A stretch of 64,000 nt of DNA from Floricoccus penangensis (GCF_001832885.1 NZ_MKIQ01000027.1:248001-312000); one strand, 5' to 3'. Positions 37,211 through 46,265 are shown, numbered from the stretch's first letter. The notes: generated by a model not told the origin, from the sequence alone. Made by a program: numbers and translations.

Positions 37211-38569
37211 ATGTTTAAAAAAGTATTAATTGCTAACCGTGGTGAAATAGCGGTAAGAATTATTCGAGCTTGTCGAGAAATGGGAATTGCAACAGTGGCT
37301 GTTTATTCAGAAGCTGATAGTGAAGCCCTTCATACTGAATTAGCTGACGAAGCAATCTGCATCGGTCCTGCAAGAGCGAGTGACTCATATCTCAATGAGC
37401 AGCAAATTTTATCAGCAGCCCTAGTTACAAATTCAGAAGCAATTCATCCAGGCTTTGGTTTCCTCTCTGAAAATTCTCGTTTTGCATTCATGTGTGAAGA
37501 ATGTGGAATTAAGTTTATTGGTCCCAAAAGTAAAACGATTGATGAGATGGGAAATAAAGTCAATGCTCGTAAAATAATGCAAGCAGCTGGAGTTCCAGTA
37601 ATTCCTGGAAGCGATGGTGCAATCTCTTCAGTTGATGAAGCTTTGAAACTAGCAGATGAGATTGGTTATCCCGTAATGTTAAAGGCTGCTGCTGGCGGTG
37701 GTGGAAAAGGAATTCGAAAGGTATTTTCCAAAGAATAATTACCTAAAGAATTTAACGCATCTCAGCAAGAAGCAAAAGCCGCATTTTCAAGTGATGAAAT
37801 GTATATGGAAAAGATTATTTATCCAGCAAGACATATTGAAGTTCAAATTCTAGGAGATTCTTTTGGAAATGTTATTCAGCTTGGAGAAAGAGATTGCTCA
37901 CTTCAAATAAATAATCAAAAATTAATTGAAGAAGCTCCATACGATGAACTTTCTGAAGATAACCGTGAGTATCTTGGAAAGATTGCTGTTCAGGCTGGAA
38001 AATCAGTTGATTATGAGAGTGCTGGTACCATAGAATTTTTGATGGATAAGTCAGGTAGTTTCTATTTCATGGAAATGAATACTAGAATTCAGGTTGAGCA
38101 TGCAGTAACTGAAATGGTTACTGGAATTGACATTGTAAATGAACAATTGATAGTTGCATCAGGTGAGAAATTATCTGTTAGTCAAGATGATGTTAAATTA
38201 TCAGGTCATGCCATTGAATGTCGTGTTAATGCTGAAAATCCAAAGCTGAATTTTGCACCTAGTCCAGGAAAAATTGAAAATCTTTTTCTACCAAGTGGTA
38301 ACTTGGGGTTAAGGGTGGAGAGTGCAGTCTATGATGGTTACGAAATTCCACCATTTTATGACTCAATGATTGCTAAAATTATTGTGTATGGTAAGGACCG
38401 CAAGCAAGCTTTGATGAAGATGAATAGAGCACTTGATGAGGTTGTTACAGATGGGCTAGTGACTAATGTTGACTTTCAAAGGGCTCTGCTTAATCATAAA
38501 AAGGTTATCAGTGGGGACTATGATACAGCATTTGTTCAAGAGGAGTTTTTACCGACCTGGAAAATTTAG
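37211..38569 (+). pseudogene. accC: Biotin carboxylase AccC, interrupted by an in-frame TAA at 37736-37738
   Basis: A single frame covers a full-length biotin carboxylase (452 codon positions) except for TAA at codon 176. The N-terminal part has [20 protein letters not shown] and the glycine-rich ATP loop [13 protein letters not shown]. After the stop, LPKEFNASQQEAKAAF continues exactly where homologues do, so one GAA-to-TAA change explains it. Two conserved positions downstream also differ: CSLQINNQK (usually QRNNQK; Ile233) and QVEHAVTE (usually VEHPVTE; Ala298). AccC carboxylates biotin on AccB for malonyl-CoA synthesis. A translated fragment from 37799 (ATG) would lack the N-terminal domain. 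Confidence 0.85.
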
Positions 38570-38587
38570 TTAAGATAAGGAGGAATT

Positions 38588-39463
38588 ATGGGATTATTTA
38601 AAAAGAAAAAAGCAAAATATATTCGCCTAAATCCACCTATTTCTAGTCAAAAAGCAAGTGACAAGATTCCTGATGATATTTGGTGGTCATGTCCATCTTG
38701 TAAACAAATGATTTATCATTTAGAAGTGAAAAATAGTCAAGTTTGTCCCAACTGTGGTTATCATTTTCGAATGTCAGTTGAAAATCGTTTGAAATTAATT
38801 GCCGATGAAGGTTTTATAGAATGGGATAGTGAATTGGAAAGTAAAGATCCATTAAATTTCCCCGGATACAAAGAAAAACTAACAAAAGCGCAAAAGTCAA
38901 CTGGATTAAGGGATGCAGTATGGACAGGCCAAGCATCAATAAAAGGATATAAGACTGCTTTAGGTATTATGGATGCCAATTTTATCATGGGGTCTATGGG
39001 AACAGTTGTTGGTGAGAAAATTACTCGTCTTTTTGAAAGAGCTCTTGCTGATAAACTACCTGTTGTCCTTTTCACAGCGTCTGGTGGTGCTAGGATGCAA
39101 GAAGGAATTTTGTCACTAATGCAGATGTCAAAAATATCTCAAGCAGTTAAGAGGCACTCAGATGCTGGACTTTTATATGTAACAGTACTTACAGATCCGA
39201 CTACTGGAGGTGTTACAGCTAGTTTTGCCATGGAAGGGGATATTATCCTTGCTGAACCTCGAGCATTGATTGGTTTTGCAGGCCGTAGGGTAATTGAACA
39301 AACTGTTAAGCAAAAGTTGCCTGCGGACTTTCAAAGGTCTGAATTTTTAATGGAGCATGGATTCATTGATCAAATAGTTGGTCGTAACGAATTGAAGGCA
39401 TATTTATCTCAATTATTGAGGATCCATTCATCAACAGAAGAAAAAGAGGTTGATCATGACTAA
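38588..39463 (+). CDS. accD: Acetyl-CoA carboxylase carboxyltransferase beta subunit
   Basis: The 291-residue product has the N-terminal zinc ribbon ([10 protein letters not shown], then VCPNCGYHF) and the crotonase-like core with [18 protein letters not shown] and [12 protein letters not shown]. With AccA it transfers CO2 from biotin to acetyl-CoA. AAGGAGG precedes the ATG. It overlaps accA by 8 bp. Sequence looks fully conserved, unlike accC. Confidence 0.95.
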   Translation: MGLFKKKKAKYIRLNPPISSQKASDKIPDDIWWSCPSCKQMIYHLEVKNSQVCPNCGYHFRMSVENRLKLIADEGFIEWDSELESKDPLNFPGYKEKLTKAQKSTGLRDAVWTGQASIKGYKTALGIMDANFIMGSMGTVVGEKITRLFERALADKLPVVLFTASGGARMQEGILSLMQMSKISQAVKRHSDAGLLYVTVLTDPTTGGVTASFAMEGDIILAEPRALIGFAGRRVIEQTVKQKLPADFQRSEFLMEHGFIDQIVGRNELKAYLSQLLRIHSSTEEKEVDHD

Positions 39464-40241
39464 GAATGCTTATGAAATATTAAAATTAGCGCGTGAACAA
39501 TCAAAACTAACTTCTTTAGATTTCATGAATCAAGTTTTTACAGATTTTATGGAGTTTCATGGTGATCGATATTATGGAGATGATAAGGCTATGGTTGGTG
39601 GTGTAGCTATGCTTGGTGATATTCCAGTATCTGTCATTGGAACGCAAAAAGGCCGTAGTTTAACCGAGAATATTGAACGTAACTTTGGTTCAGCAAGCCC
39701 TGAAGGATATAGAAAATCATTGCGTCTAATGAAACAAGCTGAAAAGTTTAATCGACCAATTATTAATTTTATCAATACTGCAGGGGCCTTCTGTGGTATA
39801 GAAGCTGAAGAAAGAGGAGAAGGTGAAGCGATAGCACGTAACCTACTTGAAATGTCCACCTTAAAGGTTCCCATTCTTTCTATTATAATTGGTGAAGGTG
39901 GAAGTGGTGGAGCACTCGCACTTGCTCAGGCTGACCAAATTTGGATGCTTGAAAATTCTATCTACTCTATTTTATCGCCTGAAGGATTTGCATCTATTTT
40001 ATGGAAGGATAGTTCACGCGCCAAAGAGGCTGCTGACATTATGAAGATGACTCCAGATGAACTTATGGAACTTTCGATTATTGATAAGATAATTCCAGAA
40101 ACCAAAAATGGAATGAGAATAAGTGAATATGTCCTTATCAAAAACGTTAGAGAAGAGCTAATTAATGCAATAAGTCAACTTCGATCTTTATCAAGCACAG
40201 AACTTCTTGAACAAAGGTATGAACGTTTTAGGAAATATTAA
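39456..40241 (+). CDS. accA: Acetyl-CoA carboxylase carboxyltransferase alpha subunit
   Basis: The 261-residue product has the alpha-subunit features [43 protein letters not shown], and [14 protein letters not shown]. It partners AccD. AGAGG at 39445-39449 selects the ATG at 39456 over the TTG at 39450. It is the last gene of the fab/acc cluster and is followed by a strong terminator. Confidence 0.95.
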   Translation: MTKNAYEILKLAREQSKLTSLDFMNQVFTDFMEFHGDRYYGDDKAMVGGVAMLGDIPVSVIGTQKGRSLTENIERNFGSASPEGYRKSLRLMKQAEKFNRPIINFINTAGAFCGIEAEERGEGEAIARNLLEMSTLKVPILSIIIGEGGSGGALALAQADQIWMLENSIYSILSPEGFASILWKDSSRAKEAADIMKMTPDELMELSIIDKIIPETKNGMRISEYVLIKNVREELINAISQLRSLSSTELLEQRYERFRKY

Positions 40242-40254
40242 ATATTAATTTAAT

Positions 40255-40306
40255 AACCAAGATAGTAATTATATAACTTGTATTGTAATTACTATTTTGG
40301 TTTTTT
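40255..40306 (+). terminator. Terminator of the fab/acc cluster
   Basis: A long stem (40255-40271 with 40286-40302, with a mismatch or wobble) has a 14-nt loop and runs into T6. Confidence 0.85.
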
Positions 40307-40339
40307 CTTGTTTATTAATTGATTTAATCACATTATTCT

Positions 40340-40376
40340 ATGACATTTAGAAATAATTGGACTATAATTATTAGAT
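40340..40376 (+). promoter_or_regulatory. DyP peroxidase promoter with PerR-like box
   Basis: ATGACA (40340-40345), a 17-bp spacer and TATAAT (40363-40368) form the promoter. CTATAATTATTAGAT (40362-40376), overlapping the -10, matches the PerR consensus TTATAATTATTATAA at 12 of 15 positions. Part of that match is the -10 itself, so the operator call is tentative. Confidence 0.45.
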
Positions 40377-40405
40377 ATAAAGGCTTATAAATTAAGGAGA
40401 ATAAA

Positions 40406-41362
40406 GTGACTGAAAAACAAGTAATTCTTGGTGCACAAGATGTAATGAAAGATCCTGGTAAAAATATCGTTTTTGCAACTTACACAATGGATAAGGTTGA
40501 TGGGGCAAAAGATGCCGTTGCTGATTTAGCTGATCACATTCCACCATTTTTAAATAGTATGCGAACTCGTTATCCTGATGATAGGTTAGAATTTGCTTTT
40601 GGTATTGGGTCTGAGGCATGGGATTATCTGTTCCCAGGTAAAGCAAAACCAAATCAACTTGTACCTTTTAAGGAAATTGATGGACCAAAAGTTCCAGCAG
40701 TAGCAACACCTGGTGACCTATTCTTCCATATCAGAGCAAATGAAATGGCTATTTGCTACGAGATTCATCAACTTTGCTATGATATTATTAAAGACTATGT
40801 TCAGTTAACGGATGAAACTCATGGTTTTAGGAACTTTGAGGGTCGTGCTATTATTGGTTTTGTCGATGGAACTGAAAATCCTGTTGGCGCTGAAATTCCT
40901 GAATATGCTATTGTTGGTGAAGAGGATGAAAAATTCATTAATGGTTCTTACGCTTTCGCTCAAAAATACATCCATGATATGTCTTATTGGAACAAGCAGA
41001 CTACTGAGAATCAAGAAGCTTCAATTGGTCGCCGTAAATATGACGACAAGGAACTTGATGATGATGCTAAGATGAAGAACGCTCATAATGTAGTTTCTGT
41101 TGACGATACAACTGGTGTAGAAAACAAGATTATCCGCATGAACGTTCCTTTTGCTGTAACAGGTGAAAATAAGGTAGGTACTTACTTTATCGGTTATTCT
41201 CGCTATTATTCTGTTACTCATAGAATGTTAGTGAATATGTTCCAAGGTAAACCAAAAGGAAATTATGACCGTTTACTAGACTTTTCAACTCCGATAACTG
41301 GTAATCTATTCTTCATCCCTTCTTACGATACATTGGCTGAAATTGCTGACGGTACATTTTAG
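40406..41362 (+). CDS. Dyp-type haem peroxidase
   Basis: The 318-residue product has the family signature GFVDGTENP (151-159, catalytic Asp154), the proximal haem ligand His227 in NAHNV, and a distal-side Arg in the IIRMNVPFA segment. It lacks a Tat signal, so it is cytoplasmic. DyP enzymes use H2O2 on broad substrates; some have been linked to haem iron release. GTG start with AAGGAGA at 40394-40400. It is monocistronic, with a possible PerR box. With the hrt locus at 58.7 kb it shows that this organism handles haem. Confidence 0.9.
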   Translation: MTEKQVILGAQDVMKDPGKNIVFATYTMDKVDGAKDAVADLADHIPPFLNSMRTRYPDDRLEFAFGIGSEAWDYLFPGKAKPNQLVPFKEIDGPKVPAVATPGDLFFHIRANEMAICYEIHQLCYDIIKDYVQLTDETHGFRNFEGRAIIGFVDGTENPVGAEIPEYAIVGEEDEKFINGSYAFAQKYIHDMSYWNKQTTENQEASIGRRKYDDKELDDDAKMKNAHNVVSVDDTTGVENKIIRMNVPFAVTGENKVGTYFIGYSRYYSVTHRMLVNMFQGKPKGNYDRLLDFSTPITGNLFFIPSYDTLAEIADGTF

Positions 41363-41380
41363 AATCAATTATTAAAAGTT

Positions 41381-41408
41381 AAAACCTGAAAGATGGTTTT
41401 TTCTTTTT
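41381..41408 (+). terminator. Terminator of the DyP gene
   Basis: AAAACC (41381-41386) and GGTTTT (41395-41400) form a short stem followed by a T-rich tail. Confidence 0.6.
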
Positions 41409-41455
41409 GGTTAATATTGTATAATAGATTAAATTTATGAGTTGAGGATGAAAAA

Positions 41456-42295
41456 ATGGAAGGCATACCATACGTAGTAAAGGCAATTGAGAAGGGACTA
41501 ACACCTTTAGGCAAAAGTGATTTTATCAAAGCATTTAAAGAACTAGGTGTTCAATCTAATGATAATATAATTGCTCATGCATCTTTGAGTGCATTTTCCT
41601 ATATTTTGGGTGATGAACGGGCTATTTTTGAAGCACTAATGGAGGTTATGGGAGTAGCTGGTACACTCGTGGTTCCTACCCAAACTGTTGATATTACCGA
41701 CCCAATAAGATACGAGTATCCTCCAGTTCCCAAAGAATGGTGGCAAAAGATTCGTGATGAAATACCAGCTTTTGATAAAGAAAAGTCACCATCAAGAGCA
41801 ATAGGGGATTTTGCTGAATATGTCAGAACATATAAGGATTCTAAAAGGAGTATCCATCCACTTTATTCCTTTGCAGCTGTGGGGGAAAAAGCAGATTTTA
41901 TTTTAGAAAATCATCAGCTAGATTATGGTTTGGGGCAAAACTCACCATTAATGAAATTATATGAATTAGATGCTAAGATTCTTTTATTAGGTGTTGATTT
42001 CGACTCTAATACATCCCTTCATTTAGCAGAATATTATCCTAATCGTCCTGATCTTGAAGAATCATCAAAAATAATTGCTGATGGACAAGAAAAATGGATT
42101 AGTTTTAAAAATATTGATTTAGATATCTATGATGATTTTACAGATATTGAAAAGAAATTTTATTCTGAAAAACCTGAATCATACACATCTACAAAATTAA
42201 ATGAAGGAAGTATTTACTTGATAAATATGAGAGATTGTGTTGATTTTGCAAGAAACTACTATTTAGAGAAAGAGTGTGATGAGAAAATTCTTTGA
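41456..42295 (+). CDS. AAC(3)-family N-acetyltransferase
   Basis: The 279-residue product follows the aminoglycoside 3-N-acetyltransferase fold: IIAHASLSAFSYILGDERAIFEALMEV, GTLVVPTQT, SPSRAIGDFAEYVRT, SIHPLYSFAAVGEKAD, and LLLGVDFDSNTSLHLAE. Resistance enzymes of this family acetylate the 3-amino group of gentamicin-type drugs, but many chromosomal members have other or unknown substrates, and I cannot tell which applies. It overlaps the small DUF3977 gene by 17 bp. Confidence 0.8.
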   Translation: MEGIPYVVKAIEKGLTPLGKSDFIKAFKELGVQSNDNIIAHASLSAFSYILGDERAIFEALMEVMGVAGTLVVPTQTVDITDPIRYEYPPVPKEWWQKIRDEIPAFDKEKSPSRAIGDFAEYVRTYKDSKRSIHPLYSFAAVGEKADFILENHQLDYGLGQNSPLMKLYELDAKILLLGVDFDSNTSLHLAEYYPNRPDLEESSKIIADGQEKWISFKNIDLDIYDDFTDIEKKFYSEKPESYTSTKLNEGSIYLINMRDCVDFARNYYLEKECDEKIL

Positions 42296-42542
42296 GTTTG
42301 GCGTAGGTAACAATTACCTTCTTAGAACTGAATTTGAGCGTGCAGATGGAAGTGAGTATGAGAAAAAAGGAATTCATGGACCTATAAATTTTAATTCAGT
42401 TTATGTGAGAATATGGATTAAGCAAAAAGTATTTATACTTGATAGCAAGGAAGGATTTAAGAAAACGAATAAGAAAAGGAGTGATTTCAAATTTATTTTG
42501 GGAATCTCTTCGAAAGAGATTGAGGAAGATAATAATGAATAA
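42279..42542 (+). CDS. DUF3977-like small protein
   Basis: The 87-residue product starts MRKFFEFGVGNNYLLRTEFE and has EYEKKGIHGPINFNSVYVRIW and a basic then acidic C-terminus. The pattern resembles DUF3977 proteins of Firmicutes, of unknown function. A GTG at 42276 is an alternative start. It lies inside a three-gene overlapping unit between the AAC(3)-like gene and the racemase-family gene, so it is probably co-transcribed with both. Confidence 0.65.
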   Translation: MRKFFEFGVGNNYLLRTEFERADGSEYEKKGIHGPINFNSVYVRIWIKQKVFILDSKEGFKKTNKKRSDFKFILGISSKEIEEDNNE

Positions 42543-43197
42543 AAAGATTCTTGTAATGGCAGGCACACCAGTAGATACAGAGGCCGGAGCTAAGCTCTTA
42601 AAGGATAACTTTTCTGATGAAATTGAGATAATAGAGCGAGCAATTTCTAAGGATCCCAACCAGCAAACTTATTTTCAAACAATGGACAAGAATAAGAGAG
42701 AAAAAATCATTAAAGAAATTCTTTCAGATTATAAAACTTCTGGTGTAGATATTTTCTTCATTTATTGTAATTCTCTGTCAGCATCTGTTGATTTTGAAAG
42801 TCTTGCTCAAATACTTCAAATAAATATAATTACTCCTTTTACACTATATCGTGAACTAGCTACTAACTATAATAAAATAGGAGTTCTAGCTGCTAATGCC
42901 CAAGGAGCAGCAGGAGTGGAAAGAGTTATGAGTCAAACTAATGAAGATATTTCCATAACATCAATTTCAAATTTAGAGTGGGTTTATGCAGTCGAACGAC
43001 ATGAAAATCCAAAAGTAATTATTGAGTCATATGGTTTACCAGCGAGTATTGAGCTTTTTAAAGCAAATAATGTAGAAAAAATTGTCTTTGCCTGTACACA
43101 CTTTCCTTATTTCTTTAATGAATATCAAAAAAAGACAGATATATTCTGTCTCAATGTTGACGGATTAATGGTGGAAAAGGTAAGGAACAGTATATAA
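42535..43197 (+). CDS. Aspartate/glutamate racemase family protein
   Basis: The 220-residue product has the two catalytic-type cysteines in the usual settings, YCNSLS and ACTHFP, and a two-domain pseudo-symmetric layout of the Asp/Glu racemase superfamily. The substrate is not evident. It is divergent from classic MurI (DSGVGG is absent). GAGGAAG upstream supports the ATG at 42535. The longer frame to 42439 has no ribosome site and a basic leader unlike the family. It overlaps DUF3977 by 8 bp. Confidence 0.8.
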   Translation: MNKKILVMAGTPVDTEAGAKLLKDNFSDEIEIIERAISKDPNQQTYFQTMDKNKREKIIKEILSDYKTSGVDIFFIYCNSLSASVDFESLAQILQINIITPFTLYRELATNYNKIGVLAANAQGAAGVERVMSQTNEDISITSISNLEWVYAVERHENPKVIIESYGLPASIELFKANNVEKIVFACTHFPYFFNEYQKKTDIFCLNVDGLMVEKVRNSI

Positions 43198-43201
43198 AAA
43201 T

Positions 43202-43233
43202 AAGAGGCTTGAAAATTTTCAAGGCTCTTTATT
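43202..43233. terminator. Bidirectional terminator
   Basis: AAGAG-G-CTTGAAAA pairs with TTTTCAAG-G-CTCTT between the racemase gene and the convergent GNAT gene. Confidence 0.7.
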
Positions 43234-43783
43234 TATAAATTTTATCTTTTGGCATAAAATATAGCATTTTACCAAAGAATTTCTTTTTTAAATCTGCATA
43301 TTCTTTTGGATTGACGGGACGTCCATTCGACATAAATGAATATAAAACATGATATTCTTCTATATAAAAATTAAGGTAGTCAAAGCCATTTTTATCATAG
43401 AATTTTTTGCGAGCAAGTCGTTGAGCGTTGTTATCAGACTTTGAATCAATCTTTTCATAGGTGAGACATATTCTCTGGTTACTATATTCCTTTTTCAGGG
43501 CTTGAAGAATTTGACTCCCAAAACCACGTGATTGAAAATCGTCATCAACCGCTAAATAAGACAGATAAGTTAAATCATCATCATGCATAAGGTAGACAAG
43601 ACCAATCAACATGTCGTCATCATAAACTGCTAGAAAATCAACAAAGTCTTTATCGGACTTACTTAATAGGGTACGAAAGGGTATTTGTTCGTCCCGAGGA
43701 AAAGATTTTCTATATAAAAATTTCAGCTTTGCTATCTCTTCATCAGAAGAAGATTTCTTGGAGATTTTATTAAAGGACAGCAT
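43229..43783 (-). CDS. GNAT-family N-acetyltransferase
   Basis: The 184-residue product has the GNAT acetyl-CoA loop (VDDDFQSRGFGSQIL), the preceding strand DLTYLSYLAV, and FYDKNGFDYLNF near the C-terminus. Substrate is unknown. I take the ATG at 43783, which follows the mazG stop by 1 bp. The alternative upstream start lies inside mazG. The two form a minus-strand operon. Confidence 0.8.
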   Translation of the reverse strand: MLSFNKISKKSSSDEEIAKLKFLYRKSFPRDEQIPFRTLLSKSDKDFVDFLAVYDDDMLIGLVYLMHDDDLTYLSYLAVDDDFQSRGFGSQILQALKKEYSNQRICLTYEKIDSKSDNNAQRLARKKFYDKNGFDYLNFYIEEYHVLYSFMSNGRPVNPKEYADLKKKFFGKMLYFMPKDKIYK

Positions 43784-43784
43784 A

Positions 43785-44129
43785 CTAATCTTCTTTGTCG
43801 TCCTCTTTTTGGTCTTGCTCAAAACGCTTCTCAAGTTTTTTAATATGTTTGTCCATCACATCTTCGAGTGTCATGTCATATTTATCCGCTAGAATAATGA
43901 TATTATCCAAAACGTCACCTAACTCTTCAAGCAGATTATCTTTCTTCGTATCAAGTGATTTCTCACTTTCGTCCGGTCTGTCTCGTCCAATCTCTATATC
44001 CCTAACAGCACGTGAAACTTCGCCAACCTCTTCGGTTAAATAGTTAATCCTAACGAACGGATCATACTCATACCAACCACGATTTCGATAAAAATCAATA
44101 ACCCATTTTTCATATTCTTTAGTATTCAT
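43785..44129 (-). CDS. MazG-like nucleotide pyrophosphohydrolase
   Basis: The 114-residue product is a single all-alpha NTP-PPase domain with the metal-binding motifs LTEEVGEVSRA and LLEELGDVLDNIIILAD. Short MazG-like enzymes hydrolyse non-canonical or excess nucleoside triphosphates. The C-terminus is highly acidic. AAGGAGG on the minus strand fits the ATG at 44129. An in-frame ATG further up has no ribosome site. Confidence 0.88.
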   Translation of the reverse strand: MNTKEYEKWVIDFYRNRGWYEYDPFVRINYLTEEVGEVSRAVRDIEIGRDRPDESEKSLDTKKDNLLEELGDVLDNIIILADKYDMTLEDVMDKHIKKLEKRFEQDQKEDDKED

Positions 44130-44255
44130 TTTAGATTCCTCCTTTTTGATATTATAACGCAATTTGCTAAAATTTCCTTGTTTGAAATAATTTTTAAAAT
44201 GATATACTAAACAATAGAGCTTTAGATAATATTGAGATAGAAAGGCAATTATATA

Positions 44256-44819
44256 ATGAATATAGCTGTATATTGTGGTGCTAACGCTGGAAATAATTTT
44301 CTTTATGAAAAAGCAACAATTGACTTGGGAAAATGGATAGCAGAGCGTAAAAATACCCTTGTTTATGGTGGAGGTAATGTTGGATTGATGAAAAAAATCG
44401 CTGACACTGTTCTTGATAATGGTGGTAAAGTGATTGGAATAATTCCAACTTTCTTACAAGAACGAGAACTTGCTCATGATAAGATTGATGAAATTGAAGT
44501 AGTGGAAAACATGTCTGTAAGAAAAATGAGAATGCTTGAACTTTCAGATGTTTGTATTGCTCTTCCTGGAGGACCAGGAACACTTGAAGAGATAGCAGAA
44601 GCGTACTCATGGGTTCGTGTTGGACAAAATTCAAGCCCCTGTATCTTTTACAATGTTGCAGGATATTATGATTTACTTAAAAGTTTCTTTGATAAGATGG
44701 TTACTGAGGGGTTCTTAAGTGAGGTTGACCGCAGTAAAATTTATTTTATAGATAATTTGAATCAATTAGATAAAATTATTGATGATTATCAAAGTCCTGA
44801 AGTCCGTAAATATAAATAA
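44256..44819 (+). CDS. LOG-family protein (TIGR00730)
   Basis: The 187-residue Rossmann-like protein has the family motifs VYGGGNVGLM and PGGPGTLEE plus MSVRKMRMLELSD. Plant and some bacterial members are cytokinin riboside 5'-monophosphate phosphoribohydrolases. In Firmicutes the family probably cleaves nucleoside monophosphates, but the physiological role is unclear. It is divergent from mazG with 126 bp between. An extended -10-like TGATATACT lies upstream. Confidence 0.88.
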   Translation: MNIAVYCGANAGNNFLYEKATIDLGKWIAERKNTLVYGGGNVGLMKKIADTVLDNGGKVIGIIPTFLQERELAHDKIDEIEVVENMSVRKMRMLELSDVCIALPGGPGTLEEIAEAYSWVRVGQNSSPCIFYNVAGYYDLLKSFFDKMVTEGFLSEVDRSKIYFIDNLNQLDKIIDDYQSPEVRKYK

Positions 44820-44821
44820 AT

Positions 44822-44841
44822 CTACTTTATAAGTAGTTTTT
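44822..44841 (+). terminator. Short terminator after the LOG gene
   Basis: CTACTT (44822-44827) pairs with AAGTAG (44831-44836) across a 3-nt loop, followed by T4. Confidence 0.55.
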
Positions 44842-44914
44842 ATTTTACACTTGTTTAATCTTAAAATTAGTATTATATTAATAAAAAAAGCTGCTACATA
44901 TTAAAGGAGATTTC

Positions 44915-45193
44915 ATGAAAAAAAGTATTTCTAGTCAGAATTCATATCCTACATTAAGTATAGTTTGTTTCATACTAGGTTTGCTTTGTTGGATTCCTAA
45001 CTTATTCTTTTATGATCCAAATAATCCTTCCTTATTTATATTTTTCACTCCAGTTTTAGGAGTTTTGGGAATATATTTTGCGATAAAGTGTCAAAGTAAA
45101 TCACTGAAAAATACTTTGATAGTATTGAATGGCCTCATTGCCTGTAGTATTGGTTTAGTATTTTTTATTGGGACTTTGATTTGGGGCCCTTAG
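44915..45193 (+). CDS. Small membrane protein
   Basis: The 92-residue product has three hydrophobic segments (about 14-34, 41-56, 70-90) and short polar ends. The layout resembles DUF4190-like proteins, but the match is not strong enough to name. AAAGGAG stands before the ATG and a strong terminator follows, so it is a real monocistronic gene of unknown function. Confidence 0.65.
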   Translation: MKKSISSQNSYPTLSIVCFILGLLCWIPNLFFYDPNNPSLFIFFTPVLGVLGIYFAIKCQSKSLKNTLIVLNGLIACSIGLVFFIGTLIWGP

Positions 45194-45205
45194 CTAATTA
45201 AAGTA

Positions 45206-45256
45206 AAAAACTCTCTTAGTATCTTCATTAATTAGAAGATACTAAGAGTCTTTTTT
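45206..45256. terminator. Strong bidirectional terminator
   Basis: A perfect 14-bp stem (45213-45226 with 45235-45248) has an 8-nt loop and A/T tracts on both sides. It serves the small membrane protein and the convergent lactonase gene. Confidence 0.9.
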
Positions 45257-46265
45257 ATTTTTCTACATAAACACACACAGCTTCTGGAACTTTAAAGTCA
45301 TGCTTAATTTCAGCCAAAAGTCCTGTTGCCTCATCACGCGCAAATGTAGTAACATTATCACTATCTTGGTGTGCGGCTACTACAATCTTACCATCACTTG
45401 ATAAGTTAATATCTCGAGGTGTCTTACCTGCTGTAGAGATAGTTTGTATTTTCTCCAAAGTAGAGTCACCTAAACATTTGTAAACGACAATTGAGTCATG
45501 ACCGCGGTTACTAGCGTATAAAAATTTATCATCATCAGATAGTCTGATTGCAGCAGTTCCGTTAAAACCAATATAATCTTCTGGAAGTGTTGAAATTGTT
45601 TGAAGTAATGAGAAATCGCCTACACCATCGTAGATGAGTACTTCGATAGTGGAATTAAGTTCACAAATTAAGTAAGCAATCTTATTTGTTTTTTGAAAGA
45701 CGATATGGCGAGCACCAGAACCAGGTGCAGACTGATAATTATTGATTTCAATCATTTTCCCATCAACGATATCATATGTTGTTACACTGTCAGTACCGAG
45801 GTCGCAGGTTACCAAAAACTTGTCTGGTGTTAGATCTGCAAAGTGAACATGCGGACTTGCTTGATTTTCATGAGGACCAAAACCAACATGTTGAACCTTG
45901 TCACTTAAAGATAAACGACCATCCTCGTGGCGCGTGTAGGCAAGGACTTGTCCTTTGTGATAGTTAGCTCCATATACTAAATTACGATCTTCATCAACAG
46001 AGACGTAACAAAGTGGTGCACCCTCTTCAACAACGTGGTTGAGAAGATGACCATTAGCATCGAAAGCTGCAACTCCACCTTCAGACTTAACAGCACCAAC
46101 AGAGTACAGATGTCTTTGATTATCAATAGTTAAGTAAGTTGGGCTTGGTTCCTCAATATATTCAATTAAATCACTAAGTTGACCAGTTTCAGTATCCAAA
46201 TTAGCCTTGTAGATTCCTTTAGAATCACGACGTGTATAAGTTCCAAAGTAAATTGTATCTTGCAT
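45255..46265 (-). CDS. Lactonase-family protein (6-phosphogluconolactonase type, beta-propeller)
   Basis: The 336-residue product has the seven-bladed propeller pattern: IYFGTYTRRDSKGIYKANL, the PSPTYLTIDNQ blade, HENQASPHVHFADLTPD, GSGARHIVF, LYASNRGHDSIVVY, and GKTPRDINLSSDGKIVVAAHQDS. Members hydrolyse 6-phosphogluconolactone in the pentose phosphate pathway (Pgl/YbhE group), though some act on other lactones. It is monocistronic. The 245-bp gap to the next gene holds an extended -10, TGTTATAAT (46467-46475), pointing the other way. Confidence 0.85.
   Translation of the reverse strand: MQDTIYFGTYTRRDSKGIYKANLDTETGQLSDLIEYIEEPSPTYLTIDNQRHLYSVGAVKSEGGVAAFDANGHLLNHVVEEGAPLCYVSVDEDRNLVYGANYHKGQVLAYTRHEDGRLSLSDKVQHVGFGPHENQASPHVHFADLTPDKFLVTCDLGTDSVTTYDIVDGKMIEINNYQSAPGSGARHIVFQKTNKIAYLICELNSTIEVLIYDGVGDFSLLQTISTLPEDYIGFNGTAAIRLSDDDKFLYASNRGHDSIVVYKCLGDSTLEKIQTISTAGKTPRDINLSSDGKIVVAAHQDSDNVTTFARDEATGLLAEIKHDFKVPEAVCVYVEK

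Noticed and set aside
37736-37738. Reassignment or programmed readthrough of TAA to explain accC and the DUF1801 gene
   Set aside because: TAA ends many intact genes here, and neither internal stop has an obvious readthrough context or downstream structure. Mutation or sequencing error is simpler.
37799-38569. A separate gene starting at the ATG after the accC stop
   Set aside because: It is in the same frame, has no ribosome site, and lacks the N-terminal part of the biotin-carboxylase fold. It is the rest of accC.
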